This document shows, piece by piece, positions 46,811 through 57,142 of a DNA stretch of 64,000 nt. The position numbers and the translations under genes were made by a program. Position 1 is the first letter of the stretch; each line of letters starts with the position of its first letter. The stretch comes from Dugong dugon. Its lineage: Eukaryota; Chordata; Mammalia; Sirenia; Dugongidae. The notes below the pieces were generated by a model. The model worked only from the letters and a program-made list of their open reading frames with translations, did not search any database and had not been told where the DNA came from. The DNA is taken from NCBI GenBank assembly GCA_030035585.1, contig CM057461.1, positions 173,735,624-173,799,623 of the forward strand. Direction: 5' to 3'.

Positions 46811-47479
46811 ACTTAGTGTTCACTTGAACGTGCAACAGGAAAGAGGAATAGCAACAATTATTTTTGCAAAAAAAAAAAAAAAACGTTTTCCAATGTTTTA
46901 TCAATCACAGCTGGAGAAACTCCTCGCATTAATATGACCTGTAATAATAAATTCAACTATACATTTAACTCAAAATACCAGGGAATAATATTAAATACAC
47001 TAAAAATAGAGATGGATAAATTTTATGTAAGTGACTAACAACTTATTTCTCTGGGTATTTAATGTCAATACTTCTCCATTAGATTGATGATGGATTCACA
47101 TATTTCAGATGTTGATATTCAGCCAAATGCCGCATGTAAGTAAACAAAAATTTAAATATATAAATAGCAGCTGCCAAAAAATCATAAGGTTTTACATGTT
47201 CTAGAAAAGCCCAGTGTGGCTCTCAGGAGTGATGAATATTATTTAGATACTAAAGGAAATACAACTTCGGGAAACCTGGTAGGTTTTAATTTTACAAATT
47301 GTCAATAAAATAGAAGAGCACATAATTCAGAAAACAATGATTAATATTACTTTAGAAGACAATAAGCATAATGAGCAGCTATCCAACACTTATGTACTCA
47401 TGGGATCAATTGTCACCCCTTTCTTAAATCTTTCATGCCCATCCTTTCTCTCTTCCTTCTAGAATTATTCTTTCTCGTC
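46811..47479. other. Intergenic stretch
   Basis: An A-run at about 46868-46883; otherwise nothing recognised. Confidence 0.4.
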
Positions 47480-47670
47480 TCTGTGGTTCAGTAATATATA
47501 ACCTCTAGTATGTCATGGTTCATATTCTTCAGAAAATTACAAGTACTTCTACGTTTGCTTTTCCTTTTCACAAGCTTTTAGGCCACTCGAGGTCAGGAAA
47601 TGTGTCCAGTCTATCTTTTGTATCCATCACAACACCTAGCACAATGCCTTACACAAAGAACCTGGTAAAA
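47480..47670 (+). mobile_element. L2-type LINE 3' fragment
   Basis: 'gaggtcaggaaatgtgtcca' and 'caacacctagcacaatgcct' follow L2 3' order. Confidence 0.5.
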
Positions 47671-48661
47671 GATGGAAAAGGTAGATTCAGCATTAGAAGA
47701 ACTGGGTGATGGATTCAATTCCAGCTTCATTAAGTATCTGATGTAAACTTGGGGAAAGTTATTTCACATTGGTGCCTTATTTTTCTATTTGAAAACCTCA
47801 TTACTCAAAACATAAGGCATTTCTATTAGAACAAGCCAATGTTTAGAGATGAACTGAGACCTGTTACAAATGTGCTTAAGGTCTAACAGTCACTGTTCAG
47901 CTAACTGAGGGTGTTTACGCGCCGAGTTGGGCCGGCAAATGAATTGCTGAACAGATTTTTATAGTTTGAGTGAAGAAATGAAAAGAGAGAAAGAGAAAAA
48001 AGACTAGAGGAAAGAGGAATGTTTGGGGGGAAATCGAGATGTCTAAAGGAAATCCGATTAATTTTCTTGTATGTGGTGTGTTATGTAAATATCCTATTTC
48101 CTCAAGAAGTTTTCAATAAAACATTATTTTTCTTAATGCTTTGTAGAGTTGAGTTTATTTTTAGAACACTTCTGAATGTGTTCTAGAGGTGGGCACTGGG
48201 CAAAAGTGAGAGGCAGTGTAGGAAACTGCTGTACACAGGTGAAAGATAGAATAAATATTTGAAACAATTACCTGTAATTATACTTACACTTTTTAAAAAT
48301 ACAATTCTGTATCATTCCCCTATTTTTCTTTTGATGCCAGTCAAGATATAGAACTGCTTACAGTTGAGAATTATTTCAGATAAGCTGGAAATGCCAGCAC
48401 CCTTTTCATTGCCACCCAGTTTCCACAGTGCTTTGTCCCATGGGTTTTATCTGGTGTTGGTGGTAGAGCTAACATGTACTTGCTGACATTGCTGCCCTAT
48501 ACTTGACTGGTTGACAGTGAAATTAAACACAAAGACATTATGCCCAGTAAAAGAGAGAGTGCAACTATAGTCTTTTAGAGAAGCTAAATAGTTTTTTTCC
48601 CTTCCTAATACAACCCCACGAAATTTCTTGCATATCCACCCTTCCTTTAAGATTGTGGTAA
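47671..48661. other. Intergenic stretch, nothing recognised
   Basis: About 1 kb of ordinary sequence. Confidence 0.4.
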
Positions 48662-48881
48662 AAACCAAAAACCAAACCAGCTGCTGTTGAATCAATTCTG
48701 ACTCATGGTGATCTCATGTGCTTTAGAGTAGAACTGTGCTCCATAGATTTTTTTTCAGTGGCTGTTCTCTTTTAGAAGTGTATTGCCAGGACTGTCTTCC
48801 AAGGTACCTCTGGGCAGATTTGAACCACCAGCCCTTTGTTTAGTAACCAAGTGTTTAATTGTTTGCACCTCCTAGGGACTC
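48662..48881 (-). mobile_element. AfroSINE-type SINE, reverse
   Basis: 'aaaccaaaccagctgctgtt', 'tagagtagaactgtgctcca' and head complement 'tgcacctcctagggactcc'. Confidence 0.88.
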
Positions 48882-49069
48882 CAAGCCTATGGTAGAAGCT
48901 AGGAAATGTCATCCTGAGTTTTTGGGAAATCACTCATGTTTCCAGAGTTTAGTAACAATGAAAAGCCAGAAATATCTGAACTTGAAGAGGTGACACAGTG
49001 AAAAAATTCAGACATTGTAATCCGTATTCTACTTTAACAACTCTGCTGACAACTTTTATTCTGTAACGC

Positions 49070-49112
49070 AGGGATCGCCAGGAGTTGGAATTGACTTGAT
49101 GGCAATGGGTAT
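49070..49112 (+). mobile_element. AfroSINE 3' tail fragment
   Basis: 'ggagttggaattgacttgat' followed by 'ggcaatggg': tail only. Confidence 0.65.
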
Positions 49113-50387
49113 CCTTACTTTATCATATTTTCCCTAAAGTTAGCACTCTCACCATTTCTTCAATGATGTAAAAATTTATGAAGTTTAACTCATTTAATCC
49201 TCTCCTGCCTTTTGTGGTGTTGTTGCTATATTTTTACATCTATGTAAGTTACAAATCTCAAAATGTTTTCATTACTATTATTGTTTTAAAGAGTTATAAA
49301 TTATTTATATTAACGCGTCATATTAACCATTTCTGGTCCTCTTTATTCCTCCCTGCTGCTCTATACTCCCCATTTTTCTACAACCTTTAGTGTTTATTGA
49401 AGGACAGGTCTTCTGATGACAAATTCAGCTTTTGTTTTCTTGGAATCATCTTTACTTCCTCTTCATTTTTGAAAGATGTTTTGCTAGGTATAAAACTATC
49501 CCTCTTCCTTACCTAAGAAATTCTGTCATTCACAATGTGGTTTTCAAAGACGTTTACCATAATCTCTTCCTTAATCTCAATTTTTAAAGCGAACAAGTAA
49601 AAACAAATATAACTCTCCTTTTGGCCCCCTAAGTCAAATCCTCCTGAAGTAAAAGTTCCAAAATAAGCTGGCTATCTTTGATGGAGCAGGATCTGAAAAT
49701 AAAAGGGAAAAAACCACAAAATTATTATCTCAAAAAATGACATTATCACATGATTTTGAATATGCATGTGTGAAGTGAAGGAAGTCTATACAAGATACCA
49801 TAGAAATTTATGTGAATTAGGAGGCACACCATCTGCTTGAGAATACGGAAACTAGCTGTGGAGTAGGAAATATAGAGTTGTCAGTTATGTTTAGAAATTG
49901 TAAAGGGATAAATTGGAAAAAGAATGTAACCAGGGACTTGAAAAAGAATTGCTGAATTCTGCTGAAAACCCATCTGGAGAACAAATATTGGCATTAATCC
50001 ATTCAGTTGCTTTATTTCTCAAACAGTATTCAAAAATCAGGGTACAGACATATAAGGTGGATGGTTGCAGACATACGAGATGGATGATCTGAAAGCTTTC
50101 AAGGTTGTGAGGTGAAGGACTGAGATTGTTAGGATACCAGCAAAAAAGTTGTCAGAATGAACCACCAAGATATCAAACAAAGAGAGAAAACACAGTGAAA
50201 CTCAGAGGGGTGATGAACTGTGAGTAAGTGGAGGGAAAGAGTCCAGAGTTCTACATGAAAGAAAATAAAAGGAGTGAGGGATCTGGGAGGGCGGGAGGTT
50301 TGGTGGGATGATTAATTTCAGATTTTAAGATGTCATTCAAAAGAGCTTGAGTACGAGGTCCATAATATAGCTTTGGGAGTGGTTTAA
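49113..50387. other. Intergenic stretch, nothing recognised
   Basis: About 1.3 kb with no supported element. Confidence 0.4.
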
Positions 50388-50547
50388 ACCCTTTGCCCAT
50401 TGCCGTCGAGTGGATTCCGACTCATAGTGACCCTGTAAGATGGAGTAGAACTGCTCCATAGGGTTTCCAATGAGTAGCTGGTGGATTCAAACTGCCGACC
50501 TCTTTGGTTAGCAGCCAGGCTCTTAACCACTGTGCCACCAGAAATCC
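50388..50547 (-). mobile_element. AfroSINE-type SINE, reverse
   Basis: 'cccattgccgtcgagtggat', 'ggagtagaactgctccatag' and 'cttaaccactgtgccaccag'. Short-body class, with a small deletion. Confidence 0.9.
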
Positions 50548-51360
50548 TTGCGAGCAGTTTAGAGGAGTGGAATAGGGTGGAGTTGTTGATATTGAGGGCA
50601 AGTAGCTTTGGGGCTACTCATTGGACATGTCATACATGTACTGAAATTATTCTCATGATGATGCATAATTTGGCTGTGAAAATAAAGGAAACTCTGAGCC
50701 CAGTTTCAAAGTCCACGGTGAATCAATAAGAGTAGTCAAGATTACAGGCATGGTATCAATAAAGAGGGGCAAAATTACGGTGTAAGACAATACTCCAGAT
50801 CTGTGTGGTGCTCACAGGTTGTACCCAATATCTAGATAGCCAGGAGGCCATTAGAAAAAGGACACTAATAACTAATATGGATTGCTCCATAAACATCACG
50901 TCTTTCTGATCAGAGCCTGAAGAAACGTTCGCACGTGTAAAGTAGCTTTTATTGCTTGCAAGAATAGGAGGGACAGCATATAACTGGAAAATTTCCATAA
51001 TGACCAGTCCCCCCTCAAAAGCTGTCTGGACAGATATGGTGACTCCTCCTTGCACACCCTACTTTGTGCCCTGGGTGAGGGGCTTAAATGGGACCTTACC
51101 TGCTGTTGACCCCCTTCCCCCACCAGCCAGGTAGGTCCACTTAGAAGGACTATAAGCTTATGCTATGTGTGCGCTACTGGCACCACAGGGGAGAAGACCA
51201 AGAAAACTTCCTCTCCCAGCTGTTTTATACCCCCAGCCAAAGTGCTAATTTTATCTTTTTAGCCCTGCTAACAAAGAACCTACAGAATCATGCCCCAACT
51301 GACTTCCTGAGTGGGGGCGGGGGTGGTTAGGCCAGAATCGTATCTTTTTAATCTTGCTAA
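50548..51360. other. Intergenic stretch, possibly an old LTR relic
   Basis: GC-richer around 51040-51320. I cannot identify it. Confidence 0.3.
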
Positions 51361-51553
51361 CAAACATCAGCCGGAGCCCTGTAGGCACAGTGGTTAAGAG
51401 CTCAGCAGCTAATCAAAAGGTCAGCAGCTCTTAACCACCAGGCACTCCTTGGAAACTCTATGGGGCAGTTCTACTCTGTCCTATAGGGTCGCTGTGAGTC
51501 GGAAATCGACTTGACGGCAGTGGGTACTAGGTAGGTAGTAGCAAACATCAGCC
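51361..51553 (+). mobile_element. AfroSINE-type SINE with 12-bp target duplication
   Basis: The duplication 'caaacatcagcc' is at 51361-51372 and 51542-51553. Head 'ggagccctgtaggcacagtg', tail 'gctgtgagtcggaaatcgac'. Short-body class. Confidence 0.92.
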
Positions 51554-51873
51554 TCAGTGAGGGTAGTGGTTTGTTCTGAAGCCTATAGATGGCAGCAGGG
51601 AGAGGAAAGGAGAAAACCATGGCCACCTGGCTTGCCCAAATGACTGGCTCCTCAAAGAAACGTTCCTACCTTAAAAGATTCACTTGGCAGGCATAACTTT
51701 TCCATGTACTATTCGAATGTAGAATGGGAAGATTGTTCAAGTCATTTATTTACCATCTGATCTTCAGAATAATAAATAAAAGTAGGATTTTCACATTTTC
51801 TCTGAAACTTTCTTACAAAGAGAATATCAAGCAGCTTGAAAGAAATGTTCAGCTTCTCCATTTTTTGTTGTGT

Positions 51874-52044
51874 CTGGAGCCCTGATGGCACAGTGGTTAA
51901 AAGCTCGGCTGCTTACCAAAAGTCGGCAGTTCGAATCCACCAGCTGCTGCTTGGAAATCCTGTGAGGCAGTTCTACTCTGTCCTATAGGGTCGCTATGAG
52001 TTGGAATTGACTCAACGGCAACGGGTTTGGATTTTTTTGGTTTC
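51874..52044 (+). mobile_element. AfroSINE-type SINE, well preserved
   Basis: Head 'ggagccctgatggcacagtg', B-box-like 'cagttcgaatcc', body 'agttctactctgtcctatag' and tail 'ctcaacggcaacgggtttgg'. Confidence 0.92.
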
Positions 52045-52502
52045 TGGAATTTTATAATAAAAATTATATTTTCTAAGGAGAAAAGCTTTGGGTTCAAAGG
52101 AGGGGCTAATGTAAAGAGGAAGGTGGGGTGGGGTGGAGTGAACAAGGGCTGAAAATGGACAATGTTGGGTAGAGCCTCAAGAATCAGCATGAGCTGGGTG
52201 AAGTATCAAAGGAGAGCTTTGAACCTGCAAGATAAGGAAAATTACCCTCAATACTGAGGAGAAATACACTGAGCCGCAGCTGGTGTTAGCCACACTAATG
52301 GTTAAACTGAACAGGAATCGTAAGCTGGAAATTTAAACAAAAGCAAGTAAGTATGAGAGGAAAATGACTAAACGCAAGCTTCTTATTTTTTCCTAAAGAT
52401 TGTAGAACTTTACCTAGAATTATACATTTCTTTCTATTTCCATTTTTGAGATCCATTATTAGGCCTATAGGTAACAACTTCTCTGGCCTGTTTCATTACC
52501 AG

Positions 52503-53212
52503 CTGTAGGGTAAAAACATCACAAAGTTTAGTAAAGCAAAAAGAAAGTTTTATTTGGCACATATTCAAAGGGGCAAAAGTGGGAAGTGGACAAGCACACT
52601 GCCTGAGCTGATGTCTGCCTGAAACCGAGGAAGTATCACAGAACAGACAAAAGTGGGAAAACGGGACAAGCATGCTGCTAGAGCCACGTCTGTCCAAGTC
52701 CAAAGCATATTACAGAATAGGCAAGAATGAGAAAACAGACAAGCACGCTGACACAGCCATGTTTATCCAAGTCCAAAGAACATTATAAAGTCAGCAGTAT
52801 ATATTAACATTACAAATGGGCAAAACCATTGAAAGCTTCACCTTTTCACAGATTGGTTAGAAACTGTGATCCTACATTTTGAATTGTCTTTCTTAACAAT
52901 CATTGGTACAGCGTTCAGTAACGACAAGTCAGGAGGGTCTTCATTGGTTCAACAAATTTCTATTTACTAAATGCTAATAGAAAAAGATAAGAGTAGAAAG
53001 TCTTTTGCGTTCTGTTTGATTGGCTTTATGTGAAAAGTTCCCTAAAAGATATATTTCTTCCCTAAAAGATAATTTCCAAGATTGTCTCATCTATTGTCTT
53101 TATCGCAGGGCCCAGTTGATGTGTCCTTGTGAGTCCTTCCTTGTGAGCCCAGCTCCAGCTGGGTCGCATTCTCTATGCTCAAGGAGAGGGAATAAATGAT
53201 TCCAGTATTATT
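52503..53212 (-). mobile_element. LTR element copy B with a three-unit internal minisatellite
   Basis: Aligns with the reverse complement of copy A (15262-15875): shared 'cccagctggagctgg' near the start, 'ccaaataaaa' near the end and everything between. Differences: three minisatellite units at 52571-52790 instead of two, and a short duplicated 'cttttaggga' segment at about 53036-53066. Ends approximate. Confidence 0.65.
52571..52790 (-). repeat. Tandem repeat, 3 x about 73 bp, inside LTR copy B
   Basis: Units start at about 52571, 52646 and 52721; each carries a 'gacaagca' word followed by the complement of 'catggctctggcagc' in changed form. Confidence 0.85.
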
Positions 53213-53248
53213 TTCAGAATCACAGTTAAACAAGGGAGTGAACTATCT

Positions 53249-53524
53249 GTGCTTCTCAACAAGTGATTTCGGGATCATCAACTTCTACATCAGCATCACC
53301 TGGAATGCTGGTTAAGAATCAGTTTCCTGGGCCCACACAGACTTACAGATGGAGGTGTATTACAATAAAGGGGGAGAGCAAAGGGACTGGAGGGGAAGAA
53401 AGGTAAAAAGAAACCCCCTACCCTCCAAAAACAAAAACAAACCACCGGAAGAGATTGCAGGAATCTAAATTTTTAATAAGCTCTCAGAGTGATTCTCCTG
53501 CATGGTAAAGTTTGAGAACCTCTA
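53249..53524 (+). mobile_element. MER5A-like hAT DNA transposon remnant with an internal insert
   Basis: 'catcagcatcacctggaatg' on the left and 'agtttgagaacctcta' on the right are MER5 landmarks. About 100 purine-rich bases at 53350-53450 are not part of the family. Confidence 0.6.
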
Positions 53525-54601
53525 AGATTCTGCATAAAAAGTAATTCTACTCTAAAGCAAGAGAGAATCCAATGCTAATGAAACATTTTATCATTTTACA
53601 GTAGTTTTATAACACTGACGATTATTTTTTCCTTAAGCTCTACTCTGTCCTGGACCTTTTCTGATGATGTAGTAATCTGTGTGTAAGAATTCAGGAACTA
53701 GAATGAATCATAAATTATGGGAATGGCAGGATATCCTTCTGCCCAAACTCAACTGATCGGCTGCTGAACTTTTAAAAGATCCCAGAAGAAAGTTGCTCTC
53801 CACCCCCTGAGTCTCTTTGTCAAATAATTCTTCTAAAATAGTAGCCATTCTTTTGTTAAAATTATAATAAAAACAACAACCTGGGAATGTTTGCACTGTC
53901 ATTTGCACATTAAGATGACTTACTTGGAAAGAGTCTTGTCTCATAGCAGCTTACTAAAATCTTATATAGAATCATAGTGTTCATAATAAAGGGGGGATAC
54001 TTAAGAGAAAATACAGGGAGCATTACAAGCCAGGGACAGATTTAAATGAAATACCACAGCTGAAACATTTGCTCGCATGGGGGTGAGAAACAGAAGGTCA
54101 GAGACAAATAGAAAAAAGAGAAATGGGAAGGAATAAAGGCAGTTTTTCAGTTTTCCCCATTACCAACTCTCCTGCTAATGAGGTTTAGTTTACAAAAGAT
54201 TTACCCGGAAATTCTGTGTTCATATTCAAAATGCCTCTCTTTGTGTATGAAAAAAATACAGTTACTCTTTTGAGGACAAAAGAAAAAGAGCCACCATAAC
54301 AATATAATAAAACAATGGACAGTAATCAGCAGTTAAAACAACTCAATACATGAGTAATTCTATTTAAATTTAATCAAAAGTCCTTGTTTGCATGACAATT
54401 AGTGGTAGAAAATTTGGTAATTTAAACACCTTGTCCATTTTAGAATTTTTAGAATCTTTACATACATTAGATATTCCCTTAGTACTTTTTTGTTTTTTTC
54501 CTTGCAAAATGTGTATTAGTAACGTTGCTTTTGGTTCCAAGTGGTGGAAACAGAACTTGATTAACTTTTAAAAAGAGCAAGAAACATCTTTTGAAGATAG
54601 C
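53525..54601. other. Intergenic stretch, nothing recognised
   Basis: About 1.1 kb without a supported element. Confidence 0.4.
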
Positions 54602-54792
54602 TATTGGGTAGGGGGAATACCCTGGTGGTGCAGTGGTTAAGAGCTATGTCTGCTAACCAAAAGGTCAGCAGTTCAAATCGATCAGGTGCTCCTTGGAAAC
54701 TCTATGGGGCAGTTCTGCTCTGTCCTATAGGGTCACTATGAGTTGGAATCGGCTTGATGGCAACAGGGTTTGGTTTTTATTGGGTAAGGAGA
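54602..54792 (+). mobile_element. AfroSINE-type SINE, first of a chained pair
   Basis: Flanked by 'tattgggtaggggga' (54602-54616) and 'tattgggtaaggaga' (54778-54792). Short-body class; head 'ccctggtggtgcagtggtta'. Confidence 0.93.
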
Positions 54793-55001
54793 AGCCCTGG
54801 TGGCACAGTGATTAAGGGCTCGGCTGCTAACTGAAAGGTCAGTTGTTCAAACCCACCAGCCGTTCATCTGGAGAAAGATGTGGCAGTCTGCCTCCATAAA
54901 GATTTTACAGCCTTGGAAGTCCTATAGGGTCGCTATGAGTCAGAACCAACTTGATAGCAATAGATTTGGTTTGGTTTGGTTTTGGTTATTGGGTAGGGGG
55001 A
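54778..55001 (+). mobile_element. AfroSINE-type SINE, second of a chained pair
   Basis: Shares the duplication at 54778-54792 with its neighbour and ends with a third copy, 'tattgggtaggggga', at 54987-55001. Long-body class with 'ggagaaagatgtggcagtct'. Confidence 0.93.
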
Positions 55002-55019
55002 GTGGTTCCTGTGATGATG

Positions 55020-55185
55020 CTGAGTTTTAGGATATTTTTAATATATAATCTTGTTTAATTTTCACAGCAATCCTGTGAGGCAGGAATGCAAACAATCTTT
55101 TGTTTATAGCTGAGAAACTGAGTAACAGAGAGCTGATCACGGCTGGTTAGTGGTAGAACTGACATTTGAACAGAGCCTTTTTACA
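55020..55185 (+). mobile_element. MIR-type SINE fragment
   Basis: 'ttttcacagcaatcctgtga', 'gctgagaaactgagtaacag' and 'gtggtagaactgacatttga' match MIR. Confidence 0.72.
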
Positions 55186-56848
55186 GCGGAGCGTATTAAC
55201 CTCTCGCTGTTCTGTCTCTCCTAGCCCTAGCCAATAATACTCCAATTCCTTGGGACCTGGAAAACTTTGCAAACATCCCTAGGAAGGATTATACCTAAAT
55301 TAGTTATTAGCTGATGCTTTGTCAAGATTACATTAACAAGGAATCAAGGGAAAATCTGGTCAGCCATTTAGGAAGTGAGGAGGAGACATTTACCTATTTT
55401 CAGATTTCCCAGCCTTGTCCTGACAGAAAGTCACCAACAACATGAAGCACAATTCTTGTTCTTCACCTCACAACTAGTGCAAAAAAAGGTTGCATAGCTA
55501 GCCATTGATTTAGCCTTCAACTGGCATCTTCTGAATTAGAAGTCAAAATAAGGCTTAAATTCTTTGGAATGGCTAGTGAGACCCTAACTCCTTGCTGATT
55601 GATTTTTATGTTATTGCTCCTGGTTATGAATTATGGATTAATAAAACAACAACAACTTTTATGATGGTAATAAAAGAGAGAGCCAGGAGAAAAAAATTAT
55701 CCTCCTCACCACCCTATCCCACACCACCCTCATTAGTTTCTTTTTATTTTTTTATACAACTCTATAAACAGAAAAGAAGGATATAAAAACCCAATTTTCA
55801 TCACAGAATGGCATGAACAGATTCCAAGATACAAGGACTAAGTATGATAAAGTAAAAGTGAGAGCCTTCATTTTTGCTGGAGACAGAGAGGCAAGTGATA
55901 GAGGGCATTAACACTTGCTTTGCCAAAGGAAAACGTGCCTAATGATCAGTAATGAGTTTTGATCATCAGTCACTGAAAAGGAAGGACTAGAGTGTTTGGT
56001 CTGGTAATATATTTTATCATTGCAGACAGCTGGAATTAAGGTGTTGTATTGACGCTCCTTTACAAAGCGTCTAGTGAATTTGAATATATAGCTTTAGTGT
56101 TCTCAAATTCCATTTTGACAAATTATTTCCAAAAAAGGATGTAGATAGGCAGAAATCAAATTCTCTATGTCCTACACTAAATAATGTACAGGTTTATATT
56201 TCATAGTGAATGCTAACTTTTAAAAATGATTTCTACTAAATAAATAACATTTCTACTTAATTCAAAACTCCTACATGGTTCCTTTTAGCCTAATAAAGTC
56301 TTTAAAAAAAAAATCACTATTGCCCGGAGGACTAAATTTATGATTGTAAGGGGAGGTCCTATAGGCGCCTTTCTTTCAGTACATTCAAGTTCTCGCTAAC
56401 GCCTTTCTGGTCTCATAGGCAGCAGGGATCAAGTGGAAAGCAATCCAAAGATAAAAGCCTGAAAATCACCATGAACATAAGGCACAGTGAAATGACCAGT
56501 TGTATGATTTAGAAATGGAGACCCTAAAAATGACCACTTGCTATAAAAAATTAAGGAAGCTTTAAATTTTTGGATGATCTACGCCAATTCCTTTGGGGAA
56601 ATCATTTTTTGTTGCAAATATTTTATGCAGAGAAGTGAATGAATTAAGTTAAACAATTGTGAAAATTCATTTAGTGGATCAAAAATATTAATCAGAATTC
56701 CATGATCACATGCAGGCCAGATGGAAAGTGTTGGGAGGGGTGCATGGACCGTCTCTGGCGCTGATGTGCCTACTACCATGTGAGGTCTATTCCCTATGGT
56801 AATCTTATCACATTCACCTTGGGAGAAGAATGTTATTCTTAGTGTCTA
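55186..56848. other. Intergenic stretch, nothing recognised
   Basis: About 1.7 kb of ordinary sequence. Confidence 0.4.
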
Positions 56849-56950
56849 AAACACATAACTGTAATTCAGAGTGACGAATTAATGTTCCTAACACCACCCA
56901 GCCACTAGACGGCAAAACTGGGATTCAAGCCAGGTCTGTCAAATTCCAAG
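56849..56950 (+). mobile_element. MIR-type SINE fragment
   Basis: 'acccagccactagacggcaa' and 'ctgggattcaagccaggtct' match the MIR 3' core. Confidence 0.6.
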
Positions 56951-57142
56951 GTGCAAAGGATTAAACGTACTCGGCTACTCACCAAAACGTGGGAAGTTTG
57001 AATCCACTCAGAGGCATCTCAGAAGAAAGGCCTGGAGATCTACTTCTGAAAAATCAGCCATTGAAAATCCTATGGAGCACAATTCTGCTCTGACACACAC
57101 GAAGTCGCCATGACTCAGAGCGTACTCAGTGGCAACCATTTA
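56951..57142 (+). mobile_element. AfroSINE-type SINE
   Basis: 'actcagaggcatctcagaag', 'aaaggcctggagatctactt', 'tctgctctgacacacacgaa'; tail degraded. Class with the 'cagaggc' body. Confidence 0.85.

Noticed and set aside
52571..52790. CRISPR-like array (regular repeats)
   Set aside because: Units are contiguous diverged 73-mers without spacers, inside an LTR, in a mammalian genome.
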